Part shown: piece after piece, positions 18,301 to 27,098 of the stretch | How positions within the stretch are numbered: position 1 is the stretch's first letter | Layout of the letters: each line of letters begins with the position of its first letter | NCBI GenBank assembly: GCA_019306065.1 | Contig: JAFDMF010000008.1 | Coordinates: forward strand, 90,430-154,429 | DNA: 64,000 bases | Direction: 5' to 3' | DNA from: Deltaproteobacteria bacterium | Lineage (GTDB): Bacteria; Desulfobacterota; Desulfobacteria; Desulfobacterales; JAFDMD01 | Program-made: the position numbers and the translations under genes | The notes under the pieces: generated by a model | The model's input: the letters and a program-made list of their open reading frames with translations, nothing else | What the model was told of the DNA's origin: nothing | Databases searched by the model: none

Positions 18301-19806
18301 TTATAAATAAGCATCCGTATGCGGCAAAAACCTTGCGCCGGAAAACCTACTCATAAACTCCTGATTTACATTAAGCTCCAAATAGGTAATCATATCCCGA
18401 ATCTTATCCACAGTCTCTATAAGTTTCGGCTCTGTTAAAAATAAAACCGCCCCTTTCAAAGAACTGTTGCCTATGGCTTTATACCTTTCAATAGGAATAT
18501 TCGGAAGCATACCGATTGAAATTGCAGATACAGGATTAATAAAATATCCGAAAGTTCCGGCTACAAAAAAATCGGATAAAGAGGCAAAATCCACCCCGAC
18601 TGTTCTAGTTACAGTTTCCAAAATAGTAAACATAGCCGCTTTCGATCTGATCAAATTATCAATATCAATACTGCTTATCGTAATATCCGCATCTGCTCCG
18701 TATTCTCCCTTTTTTACTATTATCAGATACTTTATTTCATCTTTAACAATCAAACGCTCGGCGCATCTGCTATCAACAAACCTTCCCCGCTTATCAATAA
18801 AACCGTATAAAAAAAGCTGCGCTGCAAGATCAATAAGCCCTGAACCGCATATTCCTATAGGATGCAGATTATCTATAGTACAGACTTCAAATTCCAAATT
18901 TTCATTAATAACAACCTTATCTATTACGCCTTGACCCGCCTGCATTCCAATCTTTGCCGCGCCTCCTTCCAAAGCGGGACCAGCCGCGCCGGCACATCCT
19001 ATAAGCCAATCTCTGTTTCCCAAAACCACCTCTGCATTAGTTCCTATATCCGTAAAAATAGAAACCTCCTCCTTTTCATACATACGGGCAAATAAAATCC
19101 CCGAAATAATATCTCCGCCGAAATAACTCCCAATATTAGGAAAAACAAAAATATTGGCAAAACGATTTAATTCAAGCCCGATCTCATCCGCTTTAAAAAT
19201 AGGCGGAGTATTAACCGCCGGAATATAAGGCTCTCTTATCAAATATTTTGTGGGAAGCGATAAAAAAAAATGAGTCATAGCGGTATTGCCCGCAATCGCC
19301 AAACAATATATATCTTTCGGCAGAATCGAGCAGGAAGCGCAAAGCTTCTTTATATTATTATTTATTCCGTCTATAACAAGCCTGTTTAATTCCTTACGCC
19401 GCTTTTCATCATCCGCATAATGAATTCTGGCAAGCACATCCGCTCCTATTTTAACCTGCGGATTAATAAAAGACGCCTCCCCCATAACCTCTTTTGTTTC
19501 CAAATTAACCAAACAAAGAGCAATCATAGTGGTTCCCAAATCTACAGCAATTCCGGCAAAAATTTTTTCTTTGTCCGCTACTACTACCATAGTCAATACA
19601 AACCCGTCCCTCTCCTCAGCCAAAACACATCTTACCTTATAATTGCAGCGCCGTAAAATATCGGGAATATCCTTTAACATCTTCAAATCAATCTTAATAC
19701 GATCGGTTTTAAGCTCCTTTTTTAATCCTGCCAACAGCCTGTCTGCATCTCCTCTGTTATCTTTTAAAGAAGGATGCGCAAGTTCCAATTTTAATATTTT
19801 AATCAT
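18301..19806 (-). CDS. RACo-like ASKHA-domain corrinoid activation protein (DUF4445 type), lacking N-terminal ferredoxin domain
   Basis: GIAVDLGTTMIALCLVNLETKEV, AIAGNTAMTHFFL, GSYFGGDIISGIL, TDIGTNAEVVLG, GPALEGGAAKIGMQA. Confidence 0.85.
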   Translation of the reverse strand: MIKILKLELAHPSLKDNRGDADRLLAGLKKELKTDRIKIDLKMLKDIPDILRRCNYKVRCVLAEERDGFVLTMVVVADKEKIFAGIAVDLGTTMIALCLVNLETKEVMGEASFINPQVKIGADVLARIHYADDEKRRKELNRLVIDGINNNIKKLCASCSILPKDIYCLAIAGNTAMTHFFLSLPTKYLIREPYIPAVNTPPIFKADEIGLELNRFANIFVFPNIGSYFGGDIISGILFARMYEKEEVSIFTDIGTNAEVVLGNRDWLIGCAGAAGPALEGGAAKIGMQAGQGVIDKVVINENLEFEVCTIDNLHPIGICGSGLIDLAAQLFLYGFIDKRGRFVDSRCAERLIVKDEIKYLIIVKKGEYGADADITISSIDIDNLIRSKAAMFTILETVTRTVGVDFASLSDFFVAGTFGYFINPVSAISIGMLPNIPIERYKAIGNSSLKGAVLFLTEPKLIETVDKIRDMITYLELNVNQEFMSRFSGARFLPHTDAYL

Positions 19807-19811
19807 AATTT

Positions 19812-20555
19812 TTATATCTCATTTATTAAATCTATAAGCCAATTCATAGCCGCCCCGGCCTTCTCTTTTATAAAAACATCCGTTATCGAAGAGGTTATAC
19901 AGGTCGGCTTCGTATTAATCTCAATAACCTTTGCCCCGTTAGATTTTGCTTCAAAAGGTATCAAAGAAGAAGGCGCAACTACCAAAGAGCTTCCGGCAAC
20001 AATCATAACCTTACAACTTGAAATCATCTCGCGGGACGCCTTTAATACATTCGGATTAATAGACTCGCCGAAAAAAATACAATCAGGTCTTAAAATCCCT
20101 CCGCATTCGCATAAAGGAGGCGCGACATCCACCTTTACCTCCGAACTTTTAAATACCTTGCGGCAGTCCATGCAGGAATAAGTTGCAAACGTTCCGTGAA
20201 ATTCAACTACATTCTTACTTCCGGCAGCCTGATGCAAACCGTCTATATTAGAGGTAATAATACCTTTTAACAAACCAATCCTTTCAAGCAGAAAAAACCC
20301 CTTATGAGCGTCGTTAGGCTTTGCATTATCTATAATAGCCTTTTTATCCGCTAAAAAAGCCTTCCATATCTTTTCCGGATTCTTTATAAAATTATCTATA
20401 TTCGCATACTCATTAGGATCAAACTTTTCCCATAATCCGCCCTTGCCCCTAAAAGGCGGAATACCGCTTTCTACCGAAACCCCCGCTCCGGTTAATGCAA
20501 CAACACATCCTTGTTCCTTAATAAGCCTTGCGGCTTCTAAAATTTCATCCGCCAT
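19812..20555 (-). CDS. Sir2-family NAD-dependent protein deacylase
   Basis: VALTGAGVSVESGIPPFRGKGGLWEKFDP, TSNIDGLHQAAG, CMDC...CECG zinc ligands, GSSLVVAP. Confidence 0.95.
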   Translation of the reverse strand: MADEILEAARLIKEQGCVVALTGAGVSVESGIPPFRGKGGLWEKFDPNEYANIDNFIKNPEKIWKAFLADKKAIIDNAKPNDAHKGFFLLERIGLLKGIITSNIDGLHQAAGSKNVVEFHGTFATYSCMDCRKVFKSSEVKVDVAPPLCECGGILRPDCIFFGESINPNVLKASREMISSCKVMIVAGSSLVVAPSSLIPFEAKSNGAKVIEINTKPTCITSSITDVFIKEKAGAAMNWLIDLINEI

Positions 20556-20589
20556 ATTATACCCGCCTTTCTCCGTTCATAATTTTTTT

Positions 20590-20632
20590 CCTGTCATTTC
20601 GAGCGAAGCAAGAAGTCCCTTCATTATTTCCT
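20590..20632. repeat. Family A repeat (single arm)
   Basis: cctgtcatttcgagcgaagcaagaagtcccttcattatttcc. Confidence 0.6.
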
Positions 20633-20794
20633 TCTAACCCGTCTCGCTTCTCAACCCTTCGGCATTCTTTTATAAAAATTTTTTATTTTACTCAAGAAAT
20701 AAGCAAAACAAACCCTTTCAAAAAAGATATATCCTGTTATAATATTATAATTGTAACTTATAGTCCGTAGCCTTATTGCCGACAGAGATATATT

Positions 20795-21724
20795 TTGTTC
20801 TTTATGAAAAAAGATAAAAAAATACTTAAAACCGTAGGCAATAATATTCGCTCTATAAGAAACTCAATAGAAATTTCACAGGAACAGCTCGGATTTCTAT
20901 GCGATCTTGATAGAACTTATATCAGCGATGTCGAACTTGGCAAAAGAAATATCAGCCTTATAAATCTTAATTCAATAGCCGATGCAATGAATGTGCAGTT
21001 GCCTGATATTTTATATAACCAGAAACAAAATATTAAAAAACCGCCTAATTCAAATGGAAACGATTATATAGTAAATAAAAAATTCAAGTTTAAATCCGGC
21101 TTTATAGTCAAGCCCGAAGATATTAAATTTGCGGTTTCTATGACTTCCGATAGACTTGAAGAATTACCCTTTTCTCTTTTTCAAAGTATAAATTTAAAAG
21201 CTTTAAGCGGAATAGTAGGAGCAATTTTTGCTTTATTTCTATCAAAACGGGTAGGAGCAATTATAAATCCTATTGAAAAAGGACACCCTGACATAATACC
21301 CAAATCCGGTAAAAATTCGCCCGAAGATATTTTAAGAAATTATCCCGAAGGATTAGAGATTAAATGCACTGTCGGCAACGTAACAAAAGGAAGCAATCTA
21401 AAAATCGGACAAAAAAGACTGCCGCAATTAACAGGTATAACTTGGCAGGCTCATCATAAAGACGTAAAAAGTCTTTTGGGTTTGATAATAGACTTTACAG
21501 GCAAAATAAAAGACAAAAATTTCTATCCTGCAATTACCGGCGCATTTTATTCGGATAAACTTTTGGTTGAAGACTGGGGAAAAATAAGCGGAATAACAGG
21601 ACGAAATACTAAAGTTACGGGAATGAAAGCATCCGGAAAAAAAATGAGCGAAGGATGGGGCATGCTTATTAACAATTATGACTATATTGAAAAATATAAA
21701 AAAATATTCTCTTTTAATATTTAA
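20795..21724 (+). CDS. XRE HTH domain fused to ScaI-like type II restriction endonuclease
   Basis: HTH NNIRSIRNSIEISQEQLGFLCDLDRTYISDVELGKRN; C-term LEIKCTVGNVTKGSNLKIGQKRLPQLTGITWQAHHKDVKSLLGLI resembles ScaI-family REases; EIK may be part of a PD-(D/E)XK site. Confidence 0.7.
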   Translation: MFFMKKDKKILKTVGNNIRSIRNSIEISQEQLGFLCDLDRTYISDVELGKRNISLINLNSIADAMNVQLPDILYNQKQNIKKPPNSNGNDYIVNKKFKFKSGFIVKPEDIKFAVSMTSDRLEELPFSLFQSINLKALSGIVGAIFALFLSKRVGAIINPIEKGHPDIIPKSGKNSPEDILRNYPEGLEIKCTVGNVTKGSNLKIGQKRLPQLTGITWQAHHKDVKSLLGLIIDFTGKIKDKNFYPAITGAFYSDKLLVEDWGKISGITGRNTKVTGMKASGKKMSEGWGMLINNYDYIEKYKKIFSFNI

Positions 21725-21745
21725 TAATTCGGATATACAATAAAA

Positions 21746-22349
21746 ATGTTTTACTATTACGGAAGAAAAAAACAGATAGCAAAATATTATCCCGTTCCAA
21801 ATTATAATACAATAATAGAGCCGTTTGCAGGCGCCGCGGCATATTCTCTTTATAAAAATAATTGGAAAAAAAAGGTTATTCTAATCGAAAAAGATAAAAA
21901 AGTTTTCGATATTTGGAATTGGCTCATTTATTCCGCTACGGTTGACGACATAAAAAAAATGCCCGAATTAAAAATAGGCGAAAAAAGTTCCGAATTTTTA
22001 CATATTGTTCATGCCGCTACAAAAATGGCATTCCATTTTAAAACAATAAAAGTAACGCAAATCCTTGCAAGAAATTGGGAAATAAGCAGAAGAGTTCTTG
22101 CCGAAAATCTTTATAAAATAAAACATTGGAAGATAATTTGCGGGGATTATAAAAATTCGCCACCAGCTTGCGGAATGGGCAAAAAAAAGAAAAGGGGAGA
22201 TAATTTTTTGCGAAGGCGAAAAAGCCGATTATCTACCCTTTAAAAACCTTGTTTGCCTTAAAGGTATTGCAGGAAAAACAAATAAAGAAGTCTTATATTA
22301 TCGCAGCGATTATCATAGAAAAATACCAAAACAGCTTGCTCTTTTTTAA
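21746..22349 (+). pseudogene. D12-class adenine DNA methyltransferase with central deletion and frameshift
   Basis: IIEPFAGAAAYSLY (SAM motif) ... WKIICGDYKNSPPA, then +1 frame LAEWAKKRKGEIIFCEGEKADYLPFKNLVCLKGIAGKTNKEVLYYRSDYHRKIPKQLALF*. The DPPY-containing segment is missing. Confidence 0.8.
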
Positions 22350-22406
22350 AATTTTATTAATCTGCAACGTTACATCTTAAATATCTAAACAGATCGGTTA
22401 TAAAAA

Positions 22407-23633
22407 ATGGACAACTTTTTTAAAGTAAAAAATTTAGAAGAAATTACGGAATATACCTCTTTGTTTTCACCTGTAAAAGCGCAAGAGGTTAATCTTTTTA
22501 AAGCATTAAACAGAGTATTATACCAAAATATTAAAGCAGATGCCAATCTGCCGGATTTCAAACGCTCCACTATGGACGGTTATGCGGTATGCGCCCGCGA
22601 TACTTACGGAGCATCCGAAGCAAACCCTGCTTATCTTACCGTAAAAGGAGCCGTCAAAATGGGAAAAATCCCCTCCTTTTCCATAACGCGAGGGGAAGCC
22701 GCAAACATTTCAACAGGCGGAATGCTTCCGAAAAGAGCGGACAGCGTCGTTATGATAGAACATACCGACATATCCGATAATACTACTATCGAGGTTTTAA
22801 AAAGCGCGGCGCAAGCGCAGCATGTTATAGAACAGGGAGAAGATTATAATAAAGGCGAAACCATAATATCTGCAGGAACAGTATTAAGAGCACAGGAAAT
22901 AGGACTGCTGGCGGCTTTTGGAAAAAATACGGTAAAAGTTTTTAAAAAACCGAAAGTTGGCATAATATCTACAGGAGACGAGATAGTAAACATAAAAGAA
23001 ACCCCCGAACACGGCAAAATAAGAGACGTTAATACCTATACCCTTTTTGCATCCCTTAAAAAAGCGGGAGCCGATCCCATAAGTTATGGAATTGTCCAAG
23101 ATGATTTCGATTCCCTTTTTAAACTCTGCCAGCAGGTTTCATCCGAAACAGATATGCTTATGCTTTCCGGCGGCAGTTCGGTAGGAACAAAAGATTATAC
23201 CGTAAAAGTATTCTCTTCTTTGCCAAATTCCGAAATATTGGCGCACGGCATATCAATAAGCCCCGGAAAACCTACAATACTGGCAAACGCTTCCGGAAAA
23301 GCTTTATGGGGGCTTCCGGGACATATAGTTTCGGCTATGGTTGTATTTGAAATAATAGTAAAAAAATTTGTAAAAAAAATAGCCGGATGTAAAAAGGATA
23401 AAAAAATATATTACCCTTTTGCAAAACTTACCAGAAACATATCTTCGGCTCAGGGAAGAGTAGATTTTATAAGAGTAAAAACTACTGCAAACAACGACAA
23501 ATTAGAAGCTACTCCTGTTTTAGGCAAATCAGGGCTTTTAAACAGCATAGTAAAAGCAGACGCCTTAATTAAAATAGATAAAGATACCGAAGGGCTTAAT
23601 AAAGGGGATAATGTCCGTCTTATCATCCTTTAA
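22407..23633 (+). CDS. moeA: Molybdopterin molybdenumtransferase
   Basis: LPDFKRSTMDGYAV, GEDYNKGETI, KPKVGIISTGDEIV, LSGGSSVGTKD, ISPGKPTIL, LPGHIVSAMV. Confidence 0.95.
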   Translation: MDNFFKVKNLEEITEYTSLFSPVKAQEVNLFKALNRVLYQNIKADANLPDFKRSTMDGYAVCARDTYGASEANPAYLTVKGAVKMGKIPSFSITRGEAANISTGGMLPKRADSVVMIEHTDISDNTTIEVLKSAAQAQHVIEQGEDYNKGETIISAGTVLRAQEIGLLAAFGKNTVKVFKKPKVGIISTGDEIVNIKETPEHGKIRDVNTYTLFASLKKAGADPISYGIVQDDFDSLFKLCQQVSSETDMLMLSGGSSVGTKDYTVKVFSSLPNSEILAHGISISPGKPTILANASGKALWGLPGHIVSAMVVFEIIVKKFVKKIAGCKKDKKIYYPFAKLTRNISSAQGRVDFIRVKTTANNDKLEATPVLGKSGLLNSIVKADALIKIDKDTEGLNKGDNVRLIIL

Positions 23634-23784
23634 AAAGCCCCTTGCATAACTTCGTCTTTTGCTTGATTTCGGCGTTGTAGAAAAATTTTAACCACAGGAA
23701 TACTTGAAGTATTTCGAGGATTAAAATTTGAGCATAACGCAAAAAACGGGTAAAATACGAAGTTAGACAGCGGACTTTAAAAAG
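23629..23784. repeat. Family B palindromic intergenic repeat
   Basis: TTTAAA..CC..TTGCATAACTTCGTCTTTTGC ... AATTTTAACCACAGG-AATACTTGAAGTATT-TCGAGGATTAAAATTTGAGCATAACGC ... TACGAAGTTAGACAGCGGACTTTAAA. Confidence 0.75.
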
Positions 23785-23790
23785 AGAAAA

Positions 23791-24547
23791 ATGAGCTTCA
23801 GACAAACGCAGATAAAAAAAAATCTTAAAATAAGAAACCAAACAATAAATTTCATCCGAAAATTCTTTTATCAAAACAATTATTTGGAGGTGGAAACCCC
23901 GATAAGAATTCCCGCGCCTGCCCCAGAAAAAAACATAGATGCAATACCTTCGGAAAACTGGTTCTTACAAACCTCGCCGGAATTATACATGAAAAAACTT
24001 TTGACGGCAGGATACGAAAAAATATTTCAAATTGCAAAATGCTTCAGAAAAGAGGAACGCGGAACAAAACATATACAGGAATTCACCCTTTTAGAATGGC
24101 ATGAGACAGACGGGGATTATATTCAAATGAATGAATATCTGCCAAAACCTTATAACCTTTATTGCCTCGGAAACAGGCTTGCCAAACCCGTTTTTTCATA
24201 CGATTATCCTTTATAAAAAGGAGCTCTTGCAAAAAAAAAAGAGCGAAGATTTTAAAAAAAAATCGGCGGTTGCAGAAAAATTTGAGCTTTACATAGGAGG
24301 AATAGAACTATGCAACGCTTTTTCCGAATTGACAGATAAAAAAGAACAGACTAATAGACTTATCTCCGAACAAAAAGCAAAAAAAGCCGGCAAGCCTGTA
24401 TATCCTATGCCGTATAAATTTTTAAACGCTTTAGATAAAATACCTCAAGCCTGCGGCAACGCTTTGGGCATAGACAGGCTTGTTATGCTTCTTACCGATT
24501 CGGATAGTATAGACAAGGTTATAGCCTTTACTCCCGAAGAACTATAA
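23791..24547 (+). pseudogene. epmA: EpmA/GenX-like lysyl-tRNA synthetase paralog, frameshifted and internally deleted
   Basis: VETPIRIPAPAPEKNIDAI...LQTSPELYMKKLL...IFQIAKCFRKEERGTKHIQEFTLLEWHETDGDY; then VAEKFELYIGGIELCNAFSELTD, GNALGIDRLVMLLTD in another frame; middle part too short. Confidence 0.85.
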
Positions 24548-24568
24548 AATTATAAGGCAGATAAAAAA

Positions 24569-25582
24569 ATGAAAATAGAAATTAAAAACAGAAATTTTTT
24601 AAAACTACTTGATTTTAACCCGGAAGAGATAAAATACCTTTTAAATCTATCCGCAGGATTAAAAAAAGCAAAAAAACAAAAAAAAGAGATTCAAAAATTA
24701 AAAGGCAAAAACATAGCCTTAATTTTTGAAAAAACATCTACAAGAACAAGATGTGCATTTGAAGTCGCGGCTTACGATCAGGGAGCAAACGTTACATACA
24801 TAGAGCCTACGGGGTCTCAGATGAGCAAAAAAGAATCCTTAAAAGATACCGCGAGAGTTTTGGGCAGACTCTACGATGCAATAGAATACAGAGGCTTTGA
24901 GCAGGAAAAAATCGAAATATTGGCAGAATATGCAAAAATTCCGGTATTTAACGGACTTACAAACGAATTTCATCCTACTCAGGCACTTGCAGATTTTTTA
25001 ACAATATCCGAGTATTCGGCAAAACCTATCAATAAAATAAAACTCGCCTATATAGGAGACGCCAGAAACAACGTAGCAAATTCATTATTAATATGCTCCG
25101 CAAAACTCGGCGCAAGTTTTACGGCAATAGCGCCTACAGATATACAGCCGGATAAAACCATTATAAAACAGGCGCAAAAAACCGCCTCCGAAACAGGCGC
25201 TAACATATCAATAACCGATAACATACCTCAAGGGCTTAAAGATACCGATTTTATATATACCGATATATGGGTATCTATGGGCGAGCCGGAAAATATTTGG
25301 GAAAAACGAATAAAACTCTTGAAAGATTATCAGGTCAATAGTAATAACCTCAAACTTACAGGCAATCCGAACGTAAAATTTATGCACTGTTTGCCAGCAT
25401 ATCATAACCGCCAAACCGAAATAGGCGAAGCAATCTATCAAAAATTCGGGCAAAAATTCGGGCTTGACGGAATCGAGGTTACCGAAGATGTATTTGAATC
25501 CAAAGCCTCAATAATTTTTGATCAGGCAGAAAACAGGCTTCATACCATAAAAGCGATTATGACTGCTATTTTATCAGATTAA
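24569..25582 (+). CDS. argF: Ornithine carbamoyltransferase
   Basis: [41 protein letters not shown] motifs. Confidence 0.96.
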   Translation: MKIEIKNRNFLKLLDFNPEEIKYLLNLSAGLKKAKKQKKEIQKLKGKNIALIFEKTSTRTRCAFEVAAYDQGANVTYIEPTGSQMSKKESLKDTARVLGRLYDAIEYRGFEQEKIEILAEYAKIPVFNGLTNEFHPTQALADFLTISEYSAKPINKIKLAYIGDARNNVANSLLICSAKLGASFTAIAPTDIQPDKTIIKQAQKTASETGANISITDNIPQGLKDTDFIYTDIWVSMGEPENIWEKRIKLLKDYQVNSNNLKLTGNPNVKFMHCLPAYHNRQTEIGEAIYQKFGQKFGLDGIEVTEDVFESKASIIFDQAENRLHTIKAIMTAILSD

Positions 25583-25601
25583 ATAGTTTCCGTAGAAAAA
25601 A

Positions 25602-25695
25602 GGAGAGATGTCCGAGCTGGCTGAAGGAGCACGACTGGAAATCGTGTGTGCTGTTTATAGCAGTACCGAGGGTTCGAATCCCTCTCTCTCCGCCA
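25602..25695 (+). tRNA. tRNA-Ser (GGA), CCA encoded
   Basis: GGAGAGATGTCCGAGCTGGCTGAAGGAGCACGACTGGAAATCGTGTGTGCTG...CGAGGGTTCGAATCCCTCTCTCTCCGCCA with long variable arm. Confidence 0.96.
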
Positions 25696-25722
25696 CAACT
25701 ATTTAACCGCCAAATTAATTTT

Positions 25723-25941
25723 TCAAACGCTCTCTTTTACTGTATGAGAAGCAAAGTCATAAATTTTTAGCCGCTTACTTTCCCATCTTTTTATAAATTG
25801 TCTATAAAGATAGTTATATATATCCTCATACTCATTTTTATCTGTTCGTTCAAAAGCATAGCAGGCTGCATTATGGACGTGTTTATACGGGGAATATTGC
25901 TGAACCCATACATAGAGTTATCTATAATAATAAACTTTCAT
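25723..25941 (-). pseudogene. Small ORF interrupted by one in-frame TAA
   Basis: MKVYYYR*LYVWVQQYSPYKHVHNAACYAFERTDKNEYEDIYNYLYRQFIKRWESKRLKIYDFASHTVKESV*; identity unknown. Confidence 0.3.
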
Positions 25942-26355
25942 AACATTTTCGAAGAATAAAATTTTACCTTTATATTATCATTAGCTTTATGCAATTCGGT
26001 CAGTTGTTTTAACGTGTCTAAAATTTCCCGTTTATATTCTTCTATGTTAATACCGCCTATCTGATTACATCTTTTTTTTATTGCTTCGCTATCGAGATTT
26101 GCAAGCAGCCCTTTTGTTGCCATAATAATAAAGCCAATAAATTAATCCTATAATAACGCCTAAAATACCGCTAATAATATTCGGATAATTCGATTGAAAT
26201 TTAATCAAAAACTCTACGACTTTTATAAGATAAATAAAATAACCGGAAATCAGAGAAGTTGTTATAGAAATTATGAAATGTTGTATTATGATATTTTTAT
26301 CAACGGTTCTTATTGTAGCTATAGCGGAACCGTTCGTTATAAAAAAATTAGCCAT
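25938..26355 (-). CDS. Two overlapping small ORFs (88-aa membrane protein then 61-aa protein); possibly one frameshifted gene
   Basis: ORFs 26089..26355 (two predicted TM stretches) and 25938..26123 overlap in different frames. Confidence 0.3.
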
Positions 26356-26551
26356 TATATTCTTCCTTTATTAAAAAAATTACGGTTAACGTAATAAGAT
26401 GATACAAAAGGACGAATCGCCAGCGAGCCAAACTTATTAGAATGATGAATTAAATTGTATCTGATTTCAAAAAATAAGGAAAGCAATTTAAAAAATCAAA
26501 TTTTTTTTAGGTAATAGGATATGATTTTCTTCTTCGGTTGAAATTTTAAAT

Positions 26552-26842
26552 TTAAGTATCCGTATCTTCTATACTATCTATTAATTTATTGTTATATTCG
26601 GCAATCCATTTATGGATAGAGAATACGTCAATAAACGCCCATATACAAAAAGCGATAACCCCTATAACTCCGATGCCCCAACAAGAGAGAAAAATACTTA
26701 TAATCATACCTATCAGCATAGTAAGGGCATATTTTCGTCCGCAATAAAAGCGATGTCCGCCAAATCCGCCTACAAAAAACCAGATTAAATATGCAGGAAC
26801 GGCTGATTTTTTATTTGCATCATAACGCATTTGATTAAACAT
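26552..26842 (-). CDS. TM2-domain membrane protein
   Basis: AYLIWFFVGGFGGHRFYCGRKYALTML...FIDVFSI. Confidence 0.85.
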   Translation of the reverse strand: MFNQMRYDANKKSAVPAYLIWFFVGGFGGHRFYCGRKYALTMLIGMIISIFLSCWGIGVIGVIAFCIWAFIDVFSIHKWIAEYNNKLIDSIEDTDT

Positions 26843-26884
26843 TTTTGCCCCCTTTTGCTTCTTCTCCCTTTTTTACTTAAAAAA

Positions 26885-26957
26885 TGCCCCCGGCAGGAAT
26901 CGAACCTGCGGCGCAAGGATTAGGAATCCTTTGCTCTATCCACTGAGCTACGGGGGC
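26885..26957 (-). tRNA. tRNA-Arg (CCT), CCA not encoded
   Basis: GCCCCCGTAGCTCAGTGGATAGAGCAAAGGATTCCTAATCCTTGCGCCGCAGGTTCGATTCCTGCCGGGGGCA. Confidence 0.95.
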
Positions 26958-27044
26958 AAAACCCTATATTTGCAAGTATATATCTTGCAAATCGAAATAT
27001 CCTTATAATTATTTACCCTTATTTACAAGTTTTTTTAATCCGCT

Positions 27045-27086
27045 TATATCCGATTCGGAGATGTCCGAAGTTTTTTTACGTAGAAG
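27045..27086. repeat. Family C repeat arm near carB 3' end
   Basis: atatccgattcggagatgtccgaagtttttttacgtagaagt. Confidence 0.45.
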
Positions 27087-27098
27087 TTGTGAAAGAGG

